Below are positions 7,755 through 15,457 of a stretch of 64,000 bases of DNA, in pieces; the first letter of the stretch is position 1; each line of letters begins with the position of its first letter. The notes below the pieces were generated by a model that saw nothing but the letters and a program-made list of their open reading frames with translations, ran no database searches and was not told the DNA's origin. The translations under genes were made by a program, and so were the position numbers. Origin of the DNA: Flavobacterium restrictum (GTDB lineage: Bacteria; Bacteroidota; Bacteroidia; Flavobacteriales; Flavobacteriaceae); assembly GCF_007097245.1 (NCBI RefSeq), contig NZ_VJZT01000002.1:343714-407713 (forward strand), in the 5' to 3' direction.

Positions 7755-8441
7755 TTATTCTTTTAATAGGATTTTAATATCTTGCTGAATGTCTCTTACA
7801 CCTTTTTTATACAAACCATCATAATACAAAATTGGGTTTCCAAAATCGTCTTTTCGACAGCGAATAAATCCTTTTTTATCAATCAAAGCAAAGAGTCCAG
7901 AATGTTCAAAACCACCACTTACTTTCTTATTCTCGGCAGCATACAAATTGAATCCTTTATTGGCTAAATCCATAATAACCGCTGTATCGCCCGTCAAAAA
8001 ATTCCAACTTGTAGATTTTACACCCAATAACTTGGCATGATCTTTCAAAACTTTTGGGGTGTCGTGTGCAGGATCGATTGAAATAGAAACAATTCCAAAG
8101 TTCGGATTCCCAAAAAAAGCATTCTCGATAGACAACATGCTGATATTCATTTTTGGACAAATTGAAGGGCAGGTTGTAAAAAAGAATTCTAACACATAGA
8201 CTTTGCCAGCATAGGAAGCATTGTTTATTTTGATATTATCTTGATTCGTCAATTCAAATTTAGGTGCTTGACCAATTTTGACTAAATTCTTGTCTTCGCT
8301 AGTTTGCGCTGCTACTTTATCCAGACTACTGCCATTAACTACTTCGTTGTTTTGAATTCTATCAATGATTTTTGGAACGGCATAGATTCCAAAAATTAAA
8401 ACAATAAACGAGATTCCGATATAGGATTTATTTTTAAACAT
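7755..8441 (-). CDS. SCO1/SenC-type copper chaperone for cytochrome oxidase
   Basis: About 228 residues. An N-terminal anchor (MFKNKSYIGISFIVLIFGIYAV) is followed by a thioredoxin fold with the copper site FFFTTCPSICPKMN (CxxxC) and the later His in GGFEHSGLFALIDKKG, the three ligands expected of SCO proteins. SCO delivers copper to the CuA site of subunit II. I chose the ATG at 8441, 10 nt after the upstream stop; a longer frame to 8504 adds residues that overlap the upstream gene and do not look like a signal. It is preceded by a cysteine-less thioredoxin-like gene and followed by DUF420. Confidence 0.93.
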   Translation of the reverse strand: MFKNKSYIGISFIVLIFGIYAVPKIIDRIQNNEVVNGSSLDKVAAQTSEDKNLVKIGQAPKFELTNQDNIKINNASYAGKVYVLEFFFTTCPSICPKMNISMLSIENAFFGNPNFGIVSISIDPAHDTPKVLKDHAKLLGVKSTSWNFLTGDTAVIMDLANKGFNLYAAENKKVSGGFEHSGLFALIDKKGFIRCRKDDFGNPILYYDGLYKKGVRDIQQDIKILLKE

Positions 8442-8451
8442 ACTCAAAAAA

Positions 8452-9093
8452 TTAAAGTTCTTTGGTGGCATTATGATTTTTTTTAAGTGCAGCACGGTAT
8501 TCATACAAAATCACTTTAAAATCATCTAACATTTCGTTACTCAATTCCGATGGGTGAAAGGTATCATACCCTTCTTTGTATCCTTTCTTTGCTTTTCGTC
8601 CTCGAAGATTTCTTTCTTTGTCAACAATATATACATCCGAAGTTCCTGCATATTGGTCTAATTTCCCCTTGAGTTGCAACTGGCTATAATAGGCATTAAT
8701 TTGGTCTGGGGTTGCAAATACAAAATACCATTTAGAAACATCCGTAAATTGCGTAAAAGCATCTATAATCGCTTTAGCATCATTCTCGGTACCAATGGGG
8801 CAAATTACTACAAACTGTAAATCTTTAAAGTCGTGGTATTGTTGGTAAATTTTTTGATTCAAATTAAAAAAATTTCCTCTATTTTTTAAAAGATTCGAAC
8901 CAGAAAACCCCAAAATAGTGATTTTATTATTCAAACTTACTTTTTCGTTTTTCAAGGATTTCCAATTTCCTAAATCAGCAACTTTATGAGTAATAATGGG
9001 CAACTTGGTAAAACTATTGATTCCTGATGCGAAAAAAAGATAGGCAACAATGGGCAATATAAATAGAATAAAAAGAACGATATTTTTTTTCAT
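8452..9093 (-). CDS. Membrane-anchored thioredoxin-fold protein lacking the CxxxC site
   Basis: 213 residues. An N-terminal hydrophobic anchor (IVLFILFILPIVAYLFFASG) leads into a periplasmic domain. The order of elements resembles SCO: a strand (KITILGFSGSNL) where SCO has its cysteines, then a helix, then DLQFVVICPIGTENDAKAI, KWYFVFATPDQI and DVYIVDKERNLRGR. At the metal site it reads GFSGSNLL, with no cysteine. It is therefore either a degenerate SCO partner or an unrelated thioredoxin-like protein. It directly precedes the true SCO gene and follows a terminator after subunit IV. I do not recognise a named family. Confidence 0.75.
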   Translation of the reverse strand: MKKNIVLFILFILPIVAYLFFASGINSFTKLPIITHKVADLGNWKSLKNEKVSLNNKITILGFSGSNLLKNRGNFFNLNQKIYQQYHDFKDLQFVVICPIGTENDAKAIIDAFTQFTDVSKWYFVFATPDQINAYYSQLQLKGKLDQYAGTSDVYIVDKERNLRGRKAKKGYKEGYDTFHPSELSNEMLDDFKVILYEYRAALKKNHNATKEL

Positions 9094-9128
9094 CGGAGTG
9101 GCGATATTTAGGGTACAAAAATAAAAAA

Positions 9129-9148
9129 AGCTCCGATATATCGGAGCT
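9129..9148 (-). terminator. Terminator between oxidase subunit IV and the assembly genes
   Basis: Perfect 20-nt palindrome AGCTCCGATATATCGGAGCT with T runs on both sides, so it could act on either strand. It separates the subunit genes from the SCO/DUF420 genes, and read-through or a second promoter is needed to express the latter. Confidence 0.75.
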
Positions 9149-9169
9149 CTTTTTTGAATTAATATTTAG

Positions 9170-9520
9170 TTAAAAATTCCATTTAATAGTAGAATTTTTA
9201 AAAACCCCAAAAATATAATGCCCTTCGGTCAAAAGAATGAAAAGCAAATACAATACTAAAAATATAACTGGTGCAACAACAGCAGAACGTAAAGTAGATT
9301 TTTCACCTTCCATGTGCATAAAAGCCCAAACTATATAATACGCTTTATAGATAGTAAGCGAATAAAATATCCAGTTCAGCAAATTCATCCCTAGAAAATA
9401 GTTCATGTGCAAAAATTCTGGTTTGATAATTCCAAGAAAAACTTCAACTGTAGTTACAGCTGATAACAATCCAAAAACAAACCAAATTCTTTTAGTATTA
9501 GAAACGTGTTCGTGTGACAT
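9170..9520 (-). CDS. Cytochrome c oxidase subunit IV family protein
   Basis: 116 residues with three hydrophobic helices (near 10-30, 45-66 and 80-103), an N-terminal histidine (MSHEHV) and the AFMHMEGEKSTLR loop typical of prokaryotic subunit IV (COX4_pro). It is a structural subunit of the inner-membrane heme-copper oxidase. It follows the long subunit III gene by 18 nt and is the last gene before the terminator at 9129. The short length and position both fit. Confidence 0.9.
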   Translation of the reverse strand: MSHEHVSNTKRIWFVFGLLSAVTTVEVFLGIIKPEFLHMNYFLGMNLLNWIFYSLTIYKAYYIVWAFMHMEGEKSTLRSAVVAPVIFLVLYLLFILLTEGHYIFGVFKNSTIKWNF

Positions 9521-9538
9521 AATAATAACTTTAAAAAA

Positions 9539-10516
9539 TTAAACTAGATAGAAAACTGTAAATACGAAAACCCAAACTAAATCTACAAAGTGCCAATACA
9601 ATCCCACTTTTTCGACCATTTCATAACTTTTTCTTTTTTCGTAAGTACCCATTAAAACATTAAAAAAGATAATGATATTGATGATAATTCCAGAAAAAAC
9701 GTGGAATCCGTGGAATCCAGTTATGAAGAAAAAGAAATCAGCAAACAATTTACTTCCATATTCATTGTGAGTTAAGTTAGCACCTTCTACTACTAAACTA
9801 GCTTGGGTCAATCTCAATTCCGATTCAGCTCTAGAAAGGACAGTTTTTTTCTTTTCGGCAGTGATTACTTCTGTACGAATTAAAAGATCTGGATGTGATT
9901 TGAATCCCGCTTGTACTTCGGCTACAGAGTAACTTGGCAAAGTAGGTTCATCCATAAACCATCTCCCTTTATTTCTAGTTAATTGCTCTCTTTCTTCTGG
10001 CAAAGTAGCTGCAAAATCAGCAAGTGCAACACGTTTACCATCTTTGTCTACAAATTGCAGTAAGCTACCACCTTTGGTTTCGATAGCACCGTACTCTCCT
10101 TTGATGAAGTTTTTCCACTCCCAAGCTTGAGAACCTACGAATATCATTCCTCCAATAATGGTTAGGAACATATAAATAGCGACTTTGTCTTTTTTCATTT
10201 GATGTCCAGCATCAACAGCCAAAACCATTGTCACCGATGAAAAAATCAAAATAAAAGTCATTAATGCCACATAATACATAGGCGCCGAAACCCCGTGCAT
10301 GAACGGAAAGTGAGTAAATACCTCCTCGGCTAATGGCCATGTTTCAATAAATTTAAATCTAGAAAAACCATACGCGGCTAGAAATCCAGAGAATGTTAAA
10401 GCATCTGATACGATAAAAAACCACATCATCATTTTACCATAACTTGCTCCCATTGGCTCATTTCCGCCTCCCCAAGTTTTTGTTTCGTTATTTGCAGTAG
10501 TAACTGTCGCTCCCAT
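9539..10516 (-). CDS. Cytochrome c oxidase subunit III (long form)
   Basis: 325 residues. The helices match subunit III: W..GG.EPMGASYGKMMMWFFIVSDALTFSGFLAAY near the start, GSQAWEW mid-way, and GFHGFHVFSGIIINI plus YWHFVDLVWVFVFTVFYLV at the end. A hydrophilic insert of about 100 residues lies between the GSQAWEW helix and the GFHGFH helix. Subunit III stabilises the catalytic core of the terminal oxidase. A second, shorter subunit III gene lies directly upstream; such pairs are usual in Bacteroidota. Subunits I and II are not in the window. Confidence 0.92.
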   Translation of the reverse strand: MGATVTTANNETKTWGGGNEPMGASYGKMMMWFFIVSDALTFSGFLAAYGFSRFKFIETWPLAEEVFTHFPFMHGVSAPMYYVALMTFILIFSSVTMVLAVDAGHQMKKDKVAIYMFLTIIGGMIFVGSQAWEWKNFIKGEYGAIETKGGSLLQFVDKDGKRVALADFAATLPEEREQLTRNKGRWFMDEPTLPSYSVAEVQAGFKSHPDLLIRTEVITAEKKKTVLSRAESELRLTQASLVVEGANLTHNEYGSKLFADFFFFITGFHGFHVFSGIIINIIIFFNVLMGTYEKRKSYEMVEKVGLYWHFVDLVWVFVFTVFYLV

Positions 10517-10558
10517 AAAAGTTATTCGTTAAAAAGTTCCCAAATTTACATTTTTTTC

Positions 10559-11146
10559 TTATTTAAAGAAATATAAAAATAAAAATAAATAAACCCACAG
10601 AAAATCAAGAAAGTGCCAATACATTGCACCTAGTTCAATTCCAAGAGTTTGAGTTGAATTGTATTTGTGTTTAAAATGATTATAAATAATAATTAAAAGA
10701 GAAATCAATCCCCCAGCAAGGTGCAATAAGTGAACTACGGTCACAATGTACAAAAATGTTGTGGTAATAGAGCTTGATGCACCAGTAAAATAATACCCAT
10801 TTGCTACTATTTGTCCAAACCCAACAAACTGTAAAATAACGAATAAAATCCCAAGTACTAAAGTAGCTAAAAGAAATTGAGTTGTCGCATTTTGATGGTT
10901 CTTTTGAATGGCTTTTTTAGCCAAATGAAAAGTGACGCTACAGCCTATGATAGCAAGTGTACTATAATAAAAAGCGGTTGGTAATTGAAAATCTTTCAAC
11001 CAATCGACTCTTGATTTACTCACTACAAATGCACTTGTAAGTCCGGCAAACATCATAGTCATGCTGACCATTGCGAACAACAAAATCAATTTGTAAGACC
11101 GAGCCGTTCTTAATTTATTCTCTTCGGCGTTCATTGTTATTTCCAT
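10559..11146 (-). CDS. Cytochrome c oxidase subunit III (short form)
   Basis: 195 residues with five hydrophobic helices. Family motifs are SYKLILLFAMVSMTMMFAGLTSAFVVSKSRVDW, HLLHLAGGLISLLIIIYN and GAMYWHFLDFLWVYLFLFLYFF. It is a normal-length heme-copper oxidase subunit III. It starts 2 nt after the ctaB stop, so it is almost certainly co-transcribed. An internal ATG four codons in (11134) is an equally good start. Confidence 0.9.
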   Translation of the reverse strand: MEITMNAEENKLRTARSYKLILLFAMVSMTMMFAGLTSAFVVSKSRVDWLKDFQLPTAFYYSTLAIIGCSVTFHLAKKAIQKNHQNATTQFLLATLVLGILFVILQFVGFGQIVANGYYFTGASSSITTTFLYIVTVVHLLHLAGGLISLLIIIYNHFKHKYNSTQTLGIELGAMYWHFLDFLWVYLFLFLYFFK

Positions 11147-11148
11147 AA

Positions 11149-12051
11149 TTATCTTAAAAATTTATCTACTATATAAACCAATTGCAATAACGTAATGTAC
11201 GAAACGCTCACTAACATCAATGTTCTGGCGGCTTTTGCACTTCGTATTTGATACAACTTTACAGCATAAAGCAACATCCAAAGCCCCAATAAAAAAACCA
11301 AAACTGCCGCAACAGGTGATAAAAACAAGCGTCCTGTAAACCCAAACATAGGCAAAAGCGACGCAATGATAAGCCAAACGGTATATAAAATAATTTGCAA
11401 GGCGGTTCCTTTGTCTTTTTGACCCGTTGGAAGCATAAAAAAACCAGCTTTTTCATAATCTTCAAATAAGAACCAACCAATGGCCCAAAAATGAGGAAAT
11501 TGCCAAAAAAACTGTATTAAAAACAACGTTCCTGCTTCGATACCAAAATTTCCCGTTGCCGCAACCCATCCTAACATAAACGGAATAGCACCGGGAAATG
11601 CACCCACAAAAACAGATAACGAGGTCATCGTTTTTAGTGGCGTGTAAACACTCGTATATAAAAATATAGAAATCGCACCAAACATAGCCGTTTTAGGATT
11701 GATGGTGTACAACAAAACGATTCCTATTATGGTAAGAACACTCGCAATAAGTAATGCTGTAGTGACGCTCATTCGTCCCGCAGGTACAGGACGGTTTTTG
11801 GTTCTATCCATCAAAGCGTCCAAATCTTTTTCGATAACTTGATTGAAAGCATTGGATGCGCCCACCATGCAATAGCCGCCAATAGCCAATTTAAACAAAA
11901 CCATCCATTGAAAAGAATGCCAGTCGACAACGCCAAGCATAAATCCCGCCAAAGACGAAAAAACAACACTTATGGCTAAACCAGCCTTGGTAATTGCTTT
12001 AAAGTCGCCATAAAGTGACTGAAACGAAATAGTATTGGTCGATGTATTCAA
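11149..12051 (-). CDS. ctaB: Heme O synthase (protoheme IX farnesyltransferase)
   Basis: 300 residues, about nine transmembrane helices, UbiA superfamily. It transfers a farnesyl group to heme B to make heme O for the terminal oxidase. The prenyl-diphosphate/Mg site is seen as NAFNQVIEKDLDALMDRTKNRP, and a second polar loop as WQFPHFWAIGWFLFEDYEKAGFFMLP. First gene of the oxidase operon; a good promoter lies about 35 nt upstream. The other name in use is cyoE. Confidence 0.96.
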   Translation of the reverse strand: MNTSTNTISFQSLYGDFKAITKAGLAISVVFSSLAGFMLGVVDWHSFQWMVLFKLAIGGYCMVGASNAFNQVIEKDLDALMDRTKNRPVPAGRMSVTTALLIASVLTIIGIVLLYTINPKTAMFGAISIFLYTSVYTPLKTMTSLSVFVGAFPGAIPFMLGWVAATGNFGIEAGTLFLIQFFWQFPHFWAIGWFLFEDYEKAGFFMLPTGQKDKGTALQIILYTVWLIIASLLPMFGFTGRLFLSPVAAVLVFLLGLWMLLYAVKLYQIRSAKAARTLMLVSVSYITLLQLVYIVDKFLR

Positions 12052-12084
12052 GCTACTCTTTAAATTTGTTTTCTAAAACTTGTG

Positions 12085-12116
12085 CAAAAGTAGCGTATCA
12101 AAAGGGATTTGACAAA
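12085..12116 (-). promoter_or_regulatory. Predicted promoter of the cytochrome oxidase operon
   Basis: Minus strand TACTTTTG at 12092-12085 matches the -7 consensus TAnnTTTG, with TTTG at 12116-12113 as -33, 20 nt apart (consensus 17-19). It would give a leader of about 27 nt before the ctaB ATG. The rest of the 217-bp gap to remB holds nothing I recognise. Confidence 0.5.
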
Positions 12117-12268
12117 AAACAAGTCATAAAAAAACAAGAACGTTTTAAACCAATTCAAGGTTTATTAGATCTTCTAAATAAAAAAGTAAAGCGATGATTG
12201 AATTTGAGTTTGAGTTTGATTTGGATTATTTTTATAATAAATCAAGAAATTATGATTAAAATTTATTC

Positions 12269-14389
12269 TTAATAATCAAAATACCAATTAAACACATCGG
12301 AGCGAATTCCTATAGAAAACCAAGTCGTGCTTTCTTTGAAAGTGGTAGCAGTGTTTTGATTTGGATCAAAATTTCTAAAAATAAAACTTCCAAAAAGTTT
12401 CAAATTAGTCGATGGATTAACCAAATATCCCCCTTGAAGATCAGCTATAAAAACAGCCGTTTTGTTCCCCTGTCCTACTTTTACTCCCGTATCGTAGGGT
12501 CTATTTAAATCATAATCTTTATAAATATTACCTCCATAATTATAAGTATTGTCAAGCGTATCAAAATCCAAACCACGTGTGCCAATGGTAATTTTACCAT
12601 CCGCATAATACCTGCCTTTGTGGTATCGGGCGATGGCGATCAACTCCTTGAAATTCCCACCCCATTGATGACCAATGCTTTGATTATTGTGCGCATAATT
12701 GGTAATGGGATCACTGTGCGAATACACATACGGACGAACGTGATTGTATTCTAGCTGCAACAATAGATTTTCGACGTGAAACGCATTGTAATACTTGGCA
12801 CCAACTTGGTATCCAAATTTATTTTTCCAACTATTATCCCCTTTTTTAACATCGCCAAGTGAAAATTCATCCAACAGAAATTGCCCGTATAAATTAACTT
12901 GATTGTTCCATTTGTATTTGGAAGAAAAACCCAAAAGCGCATTTCCGCTTCGTCCCGAAGAAGCAAATTCCACCGACCGATAAAATATAATTGGGTTTAC
13001 AAAATTCACATCGAATCCTCTGTTATTCGTATCCGTCCAAACCACCGATTCGAAAAAACCAAGATTCAATTTATTAGAAACATTCCAACTCAAATAATGA
13101 TTTGCCATGAATTTTGTGGCATACGTTCTGTCTACTGTAACTTCTGGACGAACATCTTTGAGCCACATATAGGTGTTGGTGTATTTAATTTTCCAAAAAC
13201 TAGTATTGATTTTAAAATACGGATACGGACTCGCTCCATCACTTTCAAAAAGAGAACGGTACCCATCCCCAATAAAATTGCGTCCATAACCCAATTGCAA
13301 ATCAAAAAATTTACTCGGTGCAAAAGTAATGTTGGCTTCGGCCAAAGGAAAATCGTAGGCATCGGTTTTAAAATCTTTGGCAATTCCCATTCCAGGAATG
13401 ATTGCTGGATTGCCACCTGCGGGCTTGATTGACTGGGCGTAGCGGTTAAAATAATCCGCAAAACGACCTTGACTTTCGTAAATAGTTGTCGTAAAATTCA
13501 ATTGGCTGCCTAAACCACCTCTAAAATTAAGTCCTCTCGTATTGACAAAAGTACTTTTTGCAACACTAGGACTTGATTTTCCTGCTTGCAAATCCAGAAT
13601 AGGATTCAATGTAAACCAATAGCCTTCGCCTTGAATCTCGACTGTATTTTCGTTCCATAATTTCCTTGCCCACCATCCGGAAGCATTCTTTTTTAACTTC
13701 TCATTTTCGGCATTCAAATTGTAATATTTAGCAACTTCTGCATAAGTATAGGGCTTTGAGGCAGTATGATTGTTGCTTCCCACTTGATTTAACGAGGCGT
13801 CAAATTGGGCATAGTAACTGTGTGAAAAAGGAATGTTCAAGTGACTTTCAAATTCTGGGTTATTGTATTTTTTATAAACCATACTGTCCAATTCCGATAA
13901 TTTTGGTGTTGCTACCGGAAGCAATACGGTTTTAGCAGCAGCTTCGGAAACCATTTGTTCCGAACTTTTTAAGGGAATGGCAATGGTCAATGTATATTTG
14001 GCATATACTGGTTTTCCGTTGTAGGTTGAAGGCTGTATTTTTGGAAATTTGCCAAAAACTCTTTTGGTTTCTTGCATTAACGTAGCATCAACAGCGTCTA
14101 CATAAATCAATTTGAAAGTTCCTGTAGCATCCACTTCAAAGAGAACTTTTACTTCTCCTTTAAAATTATTTTGTTTTATATTTTCTGGAACTTGAAAGTT
14201 TTGGAACACAAAATCTTGCACTTCGGTATAAAAACATTTTTTCAAATCGATGGCTTGTACAGTATCGCATTTTGAAAAAACTGGAAACCGTTCTGGCGAA
14301 ACTAAACCTCCATTTACGGCAGTTTGAGCATTAGAATAGAAAGAGAGAGATGCAACTATTAAAGTAAAAAAGCTTTTTGTGATATTCAT
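12269..14389 (-). CDS. remB: RemB-like gliding motility outer-membrane protein
   Basis: About 706 residues from the ATG at 14389, chosen because it starts a proper signal peptide (MNITKSFFTLIVASLSFYSNAQ); the ORF extends 18 codons upstream without signal character. Residues about 30-150 resemble a TonB C-terminal-like domain (FKGEVKVLFEVDATGTFKLIYV...AKYTLTIAIPL). The remaining ~550 residues are beta-barrel-like with a Wzi/capsule-assembly flavour (LGYGRNFIGDGYRSLF, DVNFVNPIIFYRSVEF). That layout and the neighbourhood (VanZ, gcvH, sprA) match remB of Flavobacterium johnsoniae as I recall it, where it affects gliding. Its precise biochemical role is unknown. A -7 element lies about 110 nt upstream. 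Confidence 0.75.
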   Translation of the reverse strand: MNITKSFFTLIVASLSFYSNAQTAVNGGLVSPERFPVFSKCDTVQAIDLKKCFYTEVQDFVFQNFQVPENIKQNNFKGEVKVLFEVDATGTFKLIYVDAVDATLMQETKRVFGKFPKIQPSTYNGKPVYAKYTLTIAIPLKSSEQMVSEAAAKTVLLPVATPKLSELDSMVYKKYNNPEFESHLNIPFSHSYYAQFDASLNQVGSNNHTASKPYTYAEVAKYYNLNAENEKLKKNASGWWARKLWNENTVEIQGEGYWFTLNPILDLQAGKSSPSVAKSTFVNTRGLNFRGGLGSQLNFTTTIYESQGRFADYFNRYAQSIKPAGGNPAIIPGMGIAKDFKTDAYDFPLAEANITFAPSKFFDLQLGYGRNFIGDGYRSLFESDGASPYPYFKINTSFWKIKYTNTYMWLKDVRPEVTVDRTYATKFMANHYLSWNVSNKLNLGFFESVVWTDTNNRGFDVNFVNPIIFYRSVEFASSGRSGNALLGFSSKYKWNNQVNLYGQFLLDEFSLGDVKKGDNSWKNKFGYQVGAKYYNAFHVENLLLQLEYNHVRPYVYSHSDPITNYAHNNQSIGHQWGGNFKELIAIARYHKGRYYADGKITIGTRGLDFDTLDNTYNYGGNIYKDYDLNRPYDTGVKVGQGNKTAVFIADLQGGYLVNPSTNLKLFGSFIFRNFDPNQNTATTFKESTTWFSIGIRSDVFNWYFDY

Positions 14390-14499
14390 TTTAATTATGT
14401 TTTTGGTATTGAATTCGGTTGATTGCTTCCTGTTTGATTTCATTTTAAAAACCTATTACCACATCCAATCAACATTTCAACTTGTGAAGTTATCAATGG

Positions 14500-14507
14500 C
14501 AAAAATA
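14500..14507 (-). promoter_or_regulatory. Predicted -7 element for remB
   Basis: Minus strand TATTTTTG matches TAnnTTTG, about 110 nt upstream of the chosen ATG. No clear -33 element. Confidence 0.35.
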
Positions 14508-14591
14508 CATTTTAAATTAACATAAGTTTAGTATAAAAGTGTCTTTTTGAGTTAAGCAACAACTTTTTTTGAACCGGTATATTTCATAAAA

Positions 14592-14613
14592 AAATCCCAC
14601 CAAAGTGGGATTT
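14592..14613 (-). terminator. Terminator after the sprA-gcvH-vanZ unit
   Basis: AAATCCCAC (14592-14600) and GTGGGATTT (14605-14613) form a perfect 9-bp stem with a 4-nt loop, followed on the minus strand by a T run. It lies 9 nt past the VanZ-like stop and separates that unit from remB. Confidence 0.8.
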
Positions 14614-14622
14614 CATTTTAAA

Positions 14623-15030
14623 TTATAGTTGTGCTTTGTACTTCCTTTTATTCCAAATATAAAACACAATAACAGCTAAAGTTGCTCCAGTTGTATTGGC
14701 CAAAACGTCAAACACATCAGCACTTCTGGTTGTGGTGCAAAACTCTTGCAATAACTCAATTGTTATTCCAAAAACAACTGACAAGCCAAATGAAAATAGT
14801 AGTATTTTATGGAATGAAGTCGCCGCAAATTGCTTTTTAAAAAAGAAAACCCAAAGAGTAGTAAAAACAAAATGCAAAAATGCGTGCACTACTTTATCTA
14901 GATTTTCAATAGGCACTACTGGAATACTTTTGGCTTTTATTAAACACAAAAAAAGAATCAGAAGTGTCCAAGCAAAAGCCAACAATAACGATACTTGTTT
15001 ATGCACCAATAAGTTCTTTATAGGCAACAT
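14623..15030 (-). CDS. VanZ-like membrane protein
   Basis: About 135 residues with four hydrophobic helices. The VanZ-family signature is visible: NLDKVVHAFLHFVFTTLW, then GITIELLQEFCTTTRSADVFDVLANTTGA (an E.LQ....R..D..D...N..G pattern). Members are membrane proteins of unclear biochemical role, named after a teicoplanin-resistance gene. The start is uncertain: the ORF runs to 15066, overlapping gcvH by 67 nt. The ATG at 15030, or a GTG at 15006 that nearly abuts the gcvH stop, is more likely. Confidence 0.8.
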   Translation of the reverse strand: MLPIKNLLVHKQVSLLLAFAWTLLILFLCLIKAKSIPVVPIENLDKVVHAFLHFVFTTLWVFFFKKQFAATSFHKILLFSFGLSVVFGITIELLQEFCTTTRSADVFDVLANTTGATLAVIVFYIWNKRKYKAQL

Positions 15031-15379
15031 CAGAAAGTAAGCTGTCAATTTCCGAAAGGTCTGCAATTTTTATTTTAATCATCCACCCTGCACCATAAGG
15101 ATCCGAATTTACGCTTTCGGGAGTGTTTTCTAAAGCATCGTTGAACGCAATAATTTCGCCTGATAAAGGTAAAAATAAATCCGAAACCGTTTTTACGGCT
15201 TCAACAGTTCCAAAAACTTCGTCTTTTGCTAGTGTTTGATCTAGTGTTTCCACCTCAACATATACAATATCTCCTAGTTCTTTTTGTGCAAAATGAGTAA
15301 TTCCCACAGTTGCTATATCGCCATCGATGCTAACCCATTCGTGATCTTTTGTGTACTTTAAATTTGCTGGTATGCTCAT
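14999..15379 (-). CDS. gcvH: Glycine cleavage system H protein
   Basis: 126 residues, standard length. It carries the lipoyl arm that shuttles the aminomethyl group between GcvP, GcvT and the lipoamide dehydrogenase. The lipoylation motif is GTVEAVKTVSDLFLP, with Lys63 as the attachment site. Other GcvH landmarks are YTKDHEWV at the start, GITHFAQKELGDIVYVE, and NSDPYGAGWMIKIK near the end. It sits between sprA and the VanZ-like gene, the same order as in F. johnsoniae from memory; the other gcv genes are not here. Confidence 0.97.
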   Translation of the reverse strand: MSIPANLKYTKDHEWVSIDGDIATVGITHFAQKELGDIVYVEVETLDQTLAKDEVFGTVEAVKTVSDLFLPLSGEIIAFNDALENTPESVNSDPYGAGWMIKIKIADLSEIDSLLSDVAYKELIGA

Positions 15380-15457
15380 ATTACTAAATTATTTATTATT
15401 ATTTTCTGGGTACAAATGTAACTATCTTCTATTAAAATTGAGTTTAGAATTCCAAAA

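Noticed and set aside
12899..13432. Plus-strand 177-codon ORF
   Set aside because: It lies wholly inside remB on the other strand, with no signal, family resemblance or promoter.
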